Below, piece after piece: positions 12,264 through 22,730 of a stretch of 64,000 nt of DNA. Below the pieces are notes generated by a model that saw nothing but the letters and a program-made list of their open reading frames with translations, searched no databases and was not told where the DNA came from. The translations under genes and the position numbers were made by a program. Each line of letters opens with the position of its first letter. Position 1 is the first letter of the stretch. Source of the DNA: Austropuccinia psidii (taxonomy: Eukaryota > Basidiomycota > Pucciniomycetes > Pucciniales > Sphaerophragmiaceae); the NCBI GenBank assembly GCA_023105745.1, contig JALGQZ010000007.1, positions 5,067,592 through 5,131,591 of the forward strand, in the 5' to 3' direction.

Positions 12264-14281
12264 TGTGAGCCTTTGAGATATGACCACATACCCAATAAGG
12301 TCACAAGAAAGACTCAGAATAATTATACCTTTAAGATAATTTTACTAAAATTACTTAGAATAATTTTACATTAAAAATACAAAAAATACCATAAATTGGT
12401 ACAAAACTTGATTTAACTTAAAGGCCAATGAATCAACATGTGAAATAAACTATACCATTGGATTCCCCATGGTAAAATACATATATACCATTTTTATGGC
12501 ATATCTGTAAAGTCGATATTTAATGAGTTATAAGGAATAATACCTTATAAAAACCATGAATCCTTATTTATTGCAAGGACCAGTGAATCAACATGTGAAA
12601 TGAATTGTACCATTGGATTCCCCATGAAAATCCACACATAAAACAATTAATGAGCTAATTTCCAAAGTTAATACTTAAGGAATTAACCTGAATATATGCA
12701 CTTTTTTGGTCAACGCATATATTCAAGGATTATAGCTAATATCTCTTAAACTATACAAGATAGAGTGATGAAACAAAAATAAAGTTACCACGTAATTACT
12801 TTAAGAGCACAGATATGAGCTTCATTTTACAAATTATAAACAAGGTTAAAACCTAGGATGAAATATTGATAAAAATCAACAGAGCTGTTGACCACTTTGT
12901 TGTGAAAATGGTCCAAACTTAAAATAAAGAACACAGTTGGATTATAATAGTTCATTCGTGAAGAATGACGTAATTTTTATTATTAAATTCAGGGTATAAC
13001 CCCCTGAAATCTTGGTTTGAAGTTTAAAATATTGAATTTCGACAGAAAAGATGAGTTTCAAGAAAAATCATCAAAATTAGAGTTTTGATGATGTAATGAA
13101 AAGATCTTGGCAGCATAATACGGTTATTTCAGGCTATCAGAATTCACTCTCTGAATTTCTGTAGCATGTAAAGCTTAAAGGTTATTGCAGATCAAAGTTT
13201 GCGCTTAAATTGAGCAGTTAAGATCACCTACTGTAACCTTAAATTAAGTTTAACAGTCATATGAGTGATACCATTGGTGAATAATATTAGTTTATGATTA
13301 AAACTAATAAAATCCACAAAATTTGGGGTTCTTCCAAGCCTCTGATGTCATCAAACTTAGAGTTATAGTGATAACTCTAAATAATGGTGTAATAATGATG
13401 TAATATGGTTTGATCATGATGTAATCATCTCCAAACCTTAAAATATTGATCGATTCCAGTGGATATGATCAGTACACGTCCACTAGAAGCCTGTTGGACT
13501 CTAGGAGGGAGGTATTTACTATAAATAGAGCTCTTTTTACTCTGTTTTCCCCTGAGACGCATCAAAAACATTGAAAACATACAAACAAAAGGTAATAGCT
13601 TTATTCTTTATATATAAAGCTTTTATATTATTAAAGACCAAAGTTCATCTTTATTATAATCATCAATTTTGACGTGATTAAACCATTTGTTTAACTGTTT
13701 TTGTTAAAAATCTCTTTAAAAAAACTCTTTTCCACGTAAAAAAATCAAGAATATTTGTAATTTCTCTATTTTTTCTTATATATACAATTTGTATAAGTTG
13801 TATTTACATTATTTGGCTTAAAATACTTCAAAATTATTATATTAAGTGTTAAAAGTAGGTTTTTTTCTCTTATATTAATAATTTTCTCTTTATTATTCTT
13901 TTAATAAATCTTTAATTAATATAAATAGTATTTATATTAATTTATAGCTTTAATATTAGTAATATTATTGTTATTAATTGTTTTTTATTAATAACAAACA
14001 ATTCTTCACGCCTTTATTATTTGTTTGTAACAATAATAAAGTGTTTTTTAAATATATTAATTATTTTATATTAATATATTTATTTTATTATATTATATTT
14101 CATAATATAAATTATATTATTATATTTTATTAGTAATATAATTATTGTTACGCCAGAATTATAATAGTTCTTTATTATTATAATTCTTTTTATCTTAATT
14201 ATTTCATTTATAAGGACATTTGTAGTACAATAAGTCAAATATTAGTAATTTTTACTTATTGTTTCATAGGCAAACCTTACA
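12264..14281 (+). repeat. 3' LTR of element A1
   Basis: 2018 bp, starting TGTGAGCCTTTGAG and ending CAAACCTTACA, followed by the TTCAC target duplication. It differs from the 5' LTR by scattered substitutions and small indels, so insertion was not recent. TATA box at 13520-13528. Confidence 0.95.
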
Positions 14282-14286
14282 TTCAC

Positions 14287-14505
14287 TCTATGGAGCTACC
14301 CTAGGTGAATTTTAGTGTAGAATCCAAATCTGGCCTTAAATCCTTGGATTTACTTACTCAATAAAAAGTTATCCATCTTTTCTGAAATCAAAAATGATGA
14401 ATTTTGGATATATGCATGACTTATGAGTTATGCATAATTCAAAATTTATTTTTAAGATAATTTTGGCCTATTTGGGTATGTAAAATATACCTCAAGGCTC
14501 ACAGA
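14287..14505 (-). repeat. LTR of element C, proximal segment (U3 start)
   Basis: The remaining 219 bp of the C LTR, ending at 14505 with the reverse complement of TGTGAGCCTTGAGG, the same 5' end as the solo LTR at 33193. Joined to 1858-3557 it gives a complete LTR of about 1.92 kb. Confidence 0.88.
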
Positions 14506-14843
14506 TTTATAACTTTAATAGTAGTAATATTATTGCTATTATTTGTTTTTATCAATAAAAAACAATTTTTTATGCCTTTATTATTTGTTGGTAATAATAA
14601 GAAAGTGCTTTTAAATATATTTATTATTTTATATTAATATATTTATTTATTATATTATATCTTATAATATAAATTATATTATTATATTTATTTAATAATA
14701 TAATTATTTTTTACGCCATAATTATAATAATTCTTTATTATTATAATTATTTCATCTTATTTATGACATTCATAAGGACATTCATAGTACAATCAGTGAA
14801 ATATTTGTAATTTTTACTCACTGTCTCATAGTCAAACCTTACA
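14506..14843 (+). repeat. 3' remnant of the A2 5' LTR
   Basis: Matches the last part of the A1 LTR (from about 5251 to 5592) and ends GTCAAACCTTACA at 14843, followed by the PBS TTTGGGCGCCTGGCC. Confidence 0.88.
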
Positions 14844-15324
14844 TTTGGGCGCCTGGCCATGATATTTACTTTAAAGAGCTTTAAAAGGATTACATTGGGG
14901 CTTATCCAATAATAAATTATAATTATAATCATAAGATTATATAATAATTCTATATTTTGATGATTTTAACTGCTATTGAGGCATTTGGAAAGCAATTGTA
15001 CTGTCTTACAAGTGGTTTTTCACATCCTTAGGCTTTCAAAAACTTTCTTTGAGTGACTCTAGTGATTAAAAAAGATATTTTATGAATTAAAAATAATTTT
15101 GCATTATAATTTAATTTCAAAAATAATCATATTCATTTTTATTTTATTCTTTAAAAATAAAAACATAAGAAAATAATGAAAAAATAATAAAAACCACTAA
15201 ACAAAGTTTTTTTATTCATTTCAATTTCATTTCTATATTTTCATTTTTTATGTGGAAAATTGCCATATCTTACCAAAAATAACACTTTTTATATAAAAGA
15301 CTTATATTTATTTGTCTTTTTTAG
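14844..15324 (+). other. Leader of A2, no gene seen
   Basis: PBS followed by AT-rich leader homologous to 5593-6123. It ends in a T-rich tract and TTAG acceptor at 15321-15324, before the conserved leader exon at 15325-15473. Confidence 0.55.
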
Positions 15325-15473
15325 TGTTTGAAGAAAATCCAACAGAGGACAACCAAACCACTGTTGAAATATTGGTGGAAAGAACTTGTCAAAGTTCTCC
15401 AACACCAATAATCACCAAGAAAAATAAAGCCAAAAATTGGACTTTCAGGACGCACTATTCAGGACTCTGAAGG
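15325..15473 (+). other. Candidate leader exon of A2
   Basis: 149 bp homologous to A1 6124-6273, with acceptor and GTGAGT donor kept. One base is missing relative to A1, which shifts the small frame near LDFPGP. Downstream, a deletion joins the intron start to the gag region, and the gag ATG is lost. Confidence 0.45.
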
Positions 15474-17279
15474 TGAGTACCTCATTTACAAATTGCCAAA
15501 AAGAAGGAGGAAACCAAGGAAGAAGCCCCAGTAGCTTCTACCTGCGAGCCCCAAGCCAACCCACTTGCCCAAGAAGGGAAGAATAAAAATAAAAAGAGTT
15601 CTCTAAGCTACAGGATTCCAAAAATGCAAAAGGATGCCATGGAAAATGTATTCAACATGGCCAGAAACTTGATGGAATTCAAAGACAAAGAGGAGCAAAG
15701 AATGAGACAACCCCACTTCCCCAAGAAATAACCTTGAATATTCATGTTAACAAAACTTTAACAGAGCTTAAAAATAGTATTTCACCTCTTAAAGACATTA
15801 AAAACAGTTTATTATATTTCCAAGAAATAAATAATAGCATATCATCTTCAACAAAACTTGTTGTACAGAATAAAAAGGAAATTGATAACATTAAATTTAT
15901 GATTGAAAATAATAAACCAAAAGTATTAATTGATCATACTCAGAAATTAACGCAACAACAACAACAGTTGTACAAATATATAAGTGATATCAAAGAAAAA
16001 ACTTTGACAAGCAATTATGACGTGAGTATTGATAATCTTACATAAAAATGAAACAAATTAAGCATTTCTGTAGAACGCTTTGAAGAAAACACTTCATCAC
16101 ACCAAAAATTACTTTTGGACCATGTGGAAAAGAGTGATGAAGCAAGAATGCATCTGAAAGATGACCTTCAAAGTGAAATAAGCCTTATCACTGATAAAAT
16201 GGATAAAATTAATGAGGCTAACTCAAATATGCCAAAATTGTCCACCCCATTTTCTCACATAAGAAGCCCTGTTAAACCAAAAGAGGAATTAACAAATCCA
16301 TTCGTAATAGACTTAAGTCATCAAGACAATAACAAAGTCTTGATGAAGGAAATACCTCAAATAAAAGAATGGCCAACATTCACAGTAGAAGGTGAATATG
16401 ACCACATGCATTTATCAAGACAATTGACATGCTACAAGAAGATTATGCCATACCAGATGAATGAATCACTGCGATATTACAGTCATTGCTTGAAAAATCT
16501 GCAAAAAGATGGTATTATGGCATAAGACAAACAAATGGCAAAAATACCTGGACTTGGTGGAAACAAGAAATAATCACCAAATGGGGTAATGATGCCTGGA
16601 GGTAGAAGATAAAAATGCATTTGTAAATTCTTTCTTTGACCCAGAAAAGGACAAACCTTTAACTTGGTTCTTAAAACAAGTTGAAAGACTTAATGCATTG
16701 TATCCAGAAATGTCAGAAAAGATGGTGCACATGAAAATACTTAAGAAATGTGGAGGAGAGCTAGAACATCCCCTAAGAAGCAGGTGTATAGAACCATGCT
16801 CCACAGAAGAGTATGTCAACGCACTAGAGGACATAGTTACAAGAACAAAATTTGGCAGAAATTTGAAGAAGTTGGACATTAAAAGTTCAAGTAAGGCATC
16901 TATCAAAAAAGATAAATCAAAAGAAGCTTTCAAGCCCAATACATCCAACAATAATGAGCAAAGAAAATGCCATAAATGTGGAGGTATTGGACACTTAGCC
17001 AATAATTGCCTTAAAAAGGCAAAGATTAATGAAATTGTGGAAACAAAAAACCACAATGAAAAAGAGGAAGAATATGACTGTGAAAAAGGGCCAGAAGAGT
17101 CAGAAAGTTCTGAAAGTGATGAAATTAATATAATTAATGCACAAATTAATAATATTGATATAATTTTTGAAGTACTAGATGTTAACTTAAACTTACTACA
17201 AGTTGGAACATCTGACACAAACCTGACAAATAAACAAGATGCCAAAATGTACAGAACCAAACCTGCAAAAGGAATGTGA
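15474..17279 (+). pseudogene. gag: Gag of element A2, heavily broken
   Basis: Homologous to A1 gag from about 6790 on; the N-terminus with its ATG is deleted. Recognisable parts are the overlapping-frame region (15498-15728, still open there), the coiled-coil-like stretch (15734-16240), the Gag core with EWPTFTVEGEYDH, and the CCHC knuckle CHKCGGIGHLANNC (about 16968-17010). Breaks: TAA in the main frame near 15585, TAA at 16043, deletions near 16405 and 16610, and a TGA at 17277. Confidence 0.85.
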
Positions 17280-18080
17280 TATACAGCTGTAAAATCAAGT
17301 GTAAGTATTGTTATGGTTGATAACCAAGAAGGAAAAGTGAACTTGGATACAGGAGCATATTGCCCCTGTGTTGGTAAAAGTTATTTAAAAATCATTCTCC
17401 CAGACTGGCAAGAAAAACTTATGCCAATGAAAGGTGTCAAATTTAGTAGTGCAAGTGAGAGCATGAAGCCCCTTGGAATAATTGATTTAACACTAATTTT
17501 TACTCAGCCCTCACAATGTGTCTGGCTTAAAGTAGAGTTTTCAGTAATGGACAGCTGTACTAGTAATCACTTCATAGTTTGAAATGACTACTTGTCAATT
17601 TATGGTATAGATATCTCTAACCAGAAAGATAGATATTTTACCATAGGAGACAACGAAAGAAAAAAAATTGGCTTCTTAAATAACAAAAAACAAATTACAG
17701 TTATTAAGAATGAAGAGAAAAGTTCAGAAAAGGAACTTTTCCTATCTCAACAACTTAAAGAAGCAGAATTCAATCAAGAGTTAACAGAAAAAATGAAAGA
17801 AAAACTGATTGACCTCTTATTTAAGTACAAAAATGCCTTTACAACTGACAAAGAGCCCCTAGGTGCCATAATTGGGCATGAGGTAGATACAATTCTTAAT
17901 GTGGAAAAGCCTTACCCACCTTTACTAAGGAGACCTGCTTACCCAGCTAGTCCAAGGGCTAGAGAAGCCTTGGAGGTACACAGTAAAGAATTAATGAACC
18001 TTGGAGTATTCAGAAAAGTAGGACATAATGAACAGGTAGAAGTCACTACGCCTGTCATTATAGCTTGACATAATGGAAAA
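17280..18080 (+). pseudogene. pol: Protease and start of RT of A2 Pol
   Basis: Protease motif LDTGAYCPCVG (about 17344-17376), then DISNQKDRYFTIGDN and the RT-start block RRPAYPASPRAREAL. In-frame TGA codons at 17580 and 18066 replace Gly and Trp codons seen in A1. Confidence 0.85.
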
Positions 18081-18086
18081 TCAAGA

Positions 18087-19786
18087 ATGGTAGGAAGCTT
18101 CAGAGCCCTGAACACCCACACAATTCCAGACAGATATCAGATACCCAGACTCCATGAGACATTGACACAATTGTCACAAGCTAAGCTCATTACAGCCATG
18201 GATGCCTTAAAAGGTTTTCATCAAAAGTTCTTAACAGACAATGCCAAGAAGCTACTGAGGATAATAGTCCACTGCGGTATTTTTGAATACTTAACAATGC
18301 CATTTGGTATAAAGAATGCACCTTCCCATTATCAAAGGATGATGAATACCAGATTTCCTGAAGAATTTTCAGAAAGATGGTTAAATATCTATATTTATGA
18401 GATCATAGTTTGCTCAGAAACTTGGGAAACTCACCTTAAAAGACTAGAAAGGGTACTACAATAATAGTGCAGGGAATATGAAAATTTCCTTGAAAAAGTG
18501 TCACTTTGCATATAGTGAGCCAAAAGCGCTAGGACATGTTGTTTCTGGACTCAGTCTAGGGATAGACAAGAATAAAGTAGCAGCAGTACTACTTAAGCCA
18601 ATGCCTCAAACCAAAAAAGAAATGCAATCCTTTCTAGGCTTTACTGGTTACTATAGACAGCATATAAAGGACTTTGCAAAAAATTCCAAATCCTTGTATA
18701 AACTATGTGATCAACAAACAGTCTATAAAATGACAGAAGAAAGAGTTGGGGCATATGAAGAATTCAAAAATTCCTTAACAAATGCACCATTTATTCTAAT
18801 GCCAGATTGCAAACTACCCTTCCAAATGTACATTGATGCTTGTGGAGAAGCACTAGGTGCTGAACTACACCTGACACAAATTATCAATGATAAACCAGTG
18901 GAAGGACCAATTTTTTTTTATTTCAACACAGATAAAGCCAACAGAAGCAAGATATGGAGCAAGCCAAATGGAATTCCTCTGCTTAGTGTGGGATTCAGAA
19001 AAATTACATTATTACTTGGATGGAACAGTAGTTGATGTGATTACAGACTGTAATGCTGTAAAATCTCTATTAAATATGAAAGCTCCAAATAGACATATGC
19101 TGAGATGGAAAATTTCCATCCAAGAATACAGAAGAAATATGACTATTGTTCATAAATCTGCAAACATTCAGAAAAGCAGATGGACTTAGCAGATGGGCTC
19201 TAGCAAATACCCCTGACAATCCAGCCTGGGTACCACAGGAAAAGCACCATATAGAAGGAAGATGTGTCACAGATATTCGCACATATTTCTTTAACAAAGT
19301 CAAAGAAAGCTATAAGATAGACAAGAATTGCTATATCTTAAGCCAACTTTTAATGAAAGACTGCAAAGATACATCACTTTCATCAAAATTAGATGAAATA
19401 TGGAAAAAGGCATATGATTAAGGAATATTCCACATCCTTGATGGAATCCTTTACCGTAGAACAAAACACACATGTGTTATTCCTTAGCAGATAGAACCCT
19501 GATGAACACTATTTTACATGAGTGTCCTGATAGTGTTGCAGCTGGACACCTTTCAGAAGACAGAGAACTAGAATTGGTGAAAACCTGCTCTTGGTGGCCA
19601 AGTTTGGAAGAAATATGTTGCAGAATACTGCCAAACCTGTGACAGATGTCAAAAAGCCAACAGAGCCACATGGGAGAAATTTGGTATGATGGTCCAAATC
19701 CAAGAACCAAAATCCCCTTGGGAAATAGTTCATATGGAGTGGGTAACAGCATTACCTCAAGGAGGAGACAGAAGCTATAATGCATG
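18087..19786 (+). pseudogene. pol: RT, RNase H and start of integrase of A2, catalytic site lost
   Basis: Follows A1 closely ([26 protein letters not shown] and [11 protein letters not shown] blocks). The RT catalytic YIDD has become YIYE (about 18388-18402), so polymerase activity would be lost even in an intact frame. Frame breaks occur near 18462, 18910, 19175, 19420, 19480 and 19600. Element B interrupts the integrase just after the TALPQGGDRSYNAC block. Confidence 0.88.
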
Positions 19787-21283
19787 TGTCAGCCTGTGAC
19801 TCAAAACAGAGCACCAGCATGACATCCAACATACCATAAGTTATGGTATGAGGAGTATTGGACAAATATAGCCAATACAAGTAAATTATAAAGAGGAAAC
19901 CTCCTCAAATAGAATAAGAAAGGACAAAGATATGCCCTATCAAAGATAAGACCAAATAAGCAAATTCTCTTATTCTAGCCTCTAATCTAGCTTATACATA
20001 TTTCATGAAACCCCAACCAGAATGGTTTTTTTCTTGAAGCTCTAAGTTAGAGCTATCAAATGGCATCATCTATTCATCTGTAGCACTCCTAAATCAGGAG
20101 ATACCTTTATACCACCTTTTTTCACCAACAACCCCTCAAAGGTGTAGGAGGGCTTGTACAAAACTGTACAAAAGTACAGCCAAATTGAAGGTCTGAGTGA
20201 GAGATTTAATTTGAGATACCTTAAACCCCTCTATCTTTCAAATTGACAGAGGGATCTTGGTTTAAAGGTTTACATCTCAAAATACAGGATTTCTGAAACT
20301 AACCATATAAAGAAACCCCTGTATCTTTGGAATATATTCATACAGCTGTAAAGTGTTGTATATCAAACTGTAGATCTAATCAAGCCCTACAATACTGTAT
20401 CATTGGAATACAGATATCTTCTAAATTGGAGAAGATATCTGGCTTGGAAGGTTTTGAAGCCTCATACTGATGTACAAAAATACATCCAAAAACTTAAAAT
20501 CCTTATAGCTTTTGCTATCTTGGAGAAGGGTAAGCATGAAGCATATCAAATGGAAGAGCTCATTAAGCCCTTCAATTCTGTGCTCTTGGATTCTTGATAT
20601 CTCAAAAACTGACTAAGATATCTTGGTTGGAAGTATTTTGACCAATACTGGTCTGTACCAAACCTGAACCAACCAGTACTGGCTTGATACTTAAAATAAT
20701 GGTTGTTTAAAGCTTAAACCCGCCCAGAATGACTAATATTAGTCATCCAGACACTCTGGACACGTCACAATAGTGCTGACGTGGCCTGTGAAGAGTTTTT
20801 TCACCCTGTATTGATCCAGAATGATCATCTGTGGTCCAAAAACCACAATTCTGACTATGCTGACATCAGAATTGATGGTACAGAACCACAACCCAGCCTC
20901 CAGAGTGAAAACTTTCACTCTGTAGACGTGTGAAGAGCCTACCAGTCTTTCACAGTCCTCAGAGGAGATAAAAGCAGGTCTTTCCTCACTGGAAAAGACT
21001 CATCTTATCATGAATTAACATCCTTACGTAGTAAAACTGTCTTATACCAGTAGTACTCTTAGGATTATATTGATATAATTAAAATAATTAATTATTGTAG
21101 TGATTTTCACAGTCAATTGATATTAAGTCATTGCAACCCAGGTTCTCAATAGATTCATCACCACTGTTAGCATATTACAGTAGAACCTGTTTACCATTAT
21201 AAAAAATTATTTTTTGTGTGTCACAGTCATAGTGCTAGCTTGTATTTACTATTTTTAAGCTACTACATAGACTCACCCTGACA
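19787..21283 (+). repeat. 5' LTR of element B
   Basis: 1497 bp, starting TGTCAGCCTGTGACTC and ending CACCCTGACA. It contains an inverted repeat (GATATCTTC...GAAGATATC near 20415) and a GATAAAAG TATA-like box near 20968. A 64-codon open frame at 20403-20597 is repeated in the 3' LTR; I do not treat it as a gene. Confidence 0.95.
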
Positions 21284-21302
21284 TTTTGGCAGCCTGGCCG
21301 TT
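21284..21302 (+). promoter_or_regulatory. Primer-binding site of B
   Basis: TTTTGGCAGCCTGGCCGTT directly after the LTR, with TGG three bases in. It resembles the A and C sites in its CCTGGCC core; tRNA not assigned. Confidence 0.55.
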
Positions 21303-22730
21303 GTTTTAACCTATTCTGGACCTATTTTGGCGATTTTTGGATCATTTTCACTGTTTTTTGAAGGTTTTTTACTATAAAAGTAAGTACTAATTCGAGTTTT
21401 TTTTCATTTTTAAACTAATTTTCATCTCTTATATTATAAAAATATAATATATATATTTTTTATATATTATATTTTATCAAAATATATTAAATAATATATT
21501 TTTTTATTTTTGAGTATTTATACTCTTCAAAGCTTTAAATTGCAATTTTCACGAAAATTAATAATAATAAGTAATTATTATTAACTTCTCAAACTTATTT
21601 TTATATACAAAGAGTATATTTAAATAGAAAGTATAATTAATTTTTACCAAATTGTGTAAAATTCATTTAAATCATAATATTTATTGTAAACCAACAATAA
21701 ATATTTAAATAATAATTTTATTATTATTTCAATTCTTTAATATTCAAATTGAATATTATTGAAGAAGAATCCTTTCTACTCAAGTTGAGGGAAAATTCAT
21801 CAATTTTTTTTTGTTGAATAAAAAAAAAAAAAAAAGAAAAGAAAAGAAATAAATTATAATAATAATAAGTCATTATTATCAATTTTTCACAAAAAATAAT
21901 AATAATTAGTAATTATTATTAGTTTTTTCAAACATATTTTCATATAAAAATAGTATATTCAAATAAAAATATAATTATTTTTTGTCACTTTGTCTAAAAT
22001 TTAGTTTGAATTAAAATATTTATTGGGAAACCAGCAATAAATATTTGAATAATAAGTTCATTATTATTCTAATTCTTTAATATTGAAGATCAATATTATT
22101 TAATACAATCTGTTCTTTCTTAAACTGAGGAGGAAATTGATTGAAATTTGTTTTATTTGATAAATAAACAAATAACAACAAAAGAAAACTTAATCATACA
22201 ACAAAATTATTGTATGATTAAGATATAGACCCTTTTCTTTCCTCTAAAGAAAGAAAAATTGTAAATTGAACTATTAACAGTTGATTTTTCCATTTCAATA
22301 AGTAAATAACTTATCAATGATATTCAAGTTTAATAATATAAACTTTTAATATTAAATACTTTACGTATAAAAATAAGTGAAACAAAACTGTTATTTCTTC
22401 AAAAAATAAAAAATAAAATAATAATAATAATAAATAATTAAAACTCAAATATCAAACCAAACTCAGAAGAAATAACAGTAAGGAATTGGAAATTTTGTTT
22501 ATTCAAATTCAATTACAAACCTTGTCCATTTTCTTTCAAGTGGAAAAAATACATTCCATTTGAGACAAAATCACAGTGAAATTCATCTGTACCAGCCTCA
22601 AAGACAAGGAGGCAGTACCAACTCCCAAGCAAATTGCCAAAGAGTATAAAGCAGAAATCAGTCCAAGGGCCTTTTAAAGGTAAAGAAACCTTGGAAAATA
22701 CAGAACTTTTGTCTTTTGTCATTTTTTAAC
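21303..22730 (+). other. AT-rich leader of B containing a direct duplication
   Basis: No gene seen. A segment of about 220 bp at 21556-21780 is repeated with changes at 21896-22120. Shared blocks include ATTATTATTA and ATTTATTG...AAACCA.CAATAAATATTT. The rest is low-complexity A/T with a poly-A tract near 21822. Confidence 0.6.

Larger units (their letters stand above)
3558..14281 (+). mobile_element. Element A1: complete-length Ty3/gypsy retrotransposon, inactive
   Basis: A 10.7-kb element with two LTRs of about 2 kb (3558-5592 and 12264-14281). It starts TGTGAGCC, ends CTTACA, and is flanked on both sides by TTCAC (3553-3557 and 14282-14286). The order is LTR, PBS, leader exon, gag, protease, reverse transcriptase, RNase H, integrase, chromodomain-like tail, PPT, LTR. 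The domain order (integrase after RNase H) is that of Ty3/gypsy. Several in-frame stops and frameshifts break the coding region, and the two LTRs differ at scattered sites, so this is an old insertion. Confidence 0.95.
1..14505 (-). mobile_element. Element C: Ty3/gypsy LTR retrotransposon, 5' part, minus strand, split by element A1
   Basis: Read on the minus strand, this is a 5' LTR (14505 down to 1858, interrupted), a primer-binding site, an AT-rich leader and the start of gag, which runs off the left edge. Its LTR matches the plus-strand solo LTR at 33193-35113. Element A1 (3558-14281) lies inside the LTR. Removing A1 and one TTCAC copy joins positions 3557 and 14287 into a 1919-bp LTR, nearly the solo LTR length of 1921. 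The outer LTR end at 14505 abuts a piece of A-type LTR, so C itself inserted into element A2. If so, GATTT (14506-14510) should be repeated at the far end of C, outside the window. Confidence 0.88.

Noticed and set aside
3558..19786. Repeat-induced point mutation as the cause of decay in A1 and A2
   Set aside because: The stops I could polarise are not mainly C-to-T or G-to-A. The evidence is too small to claim RIP.
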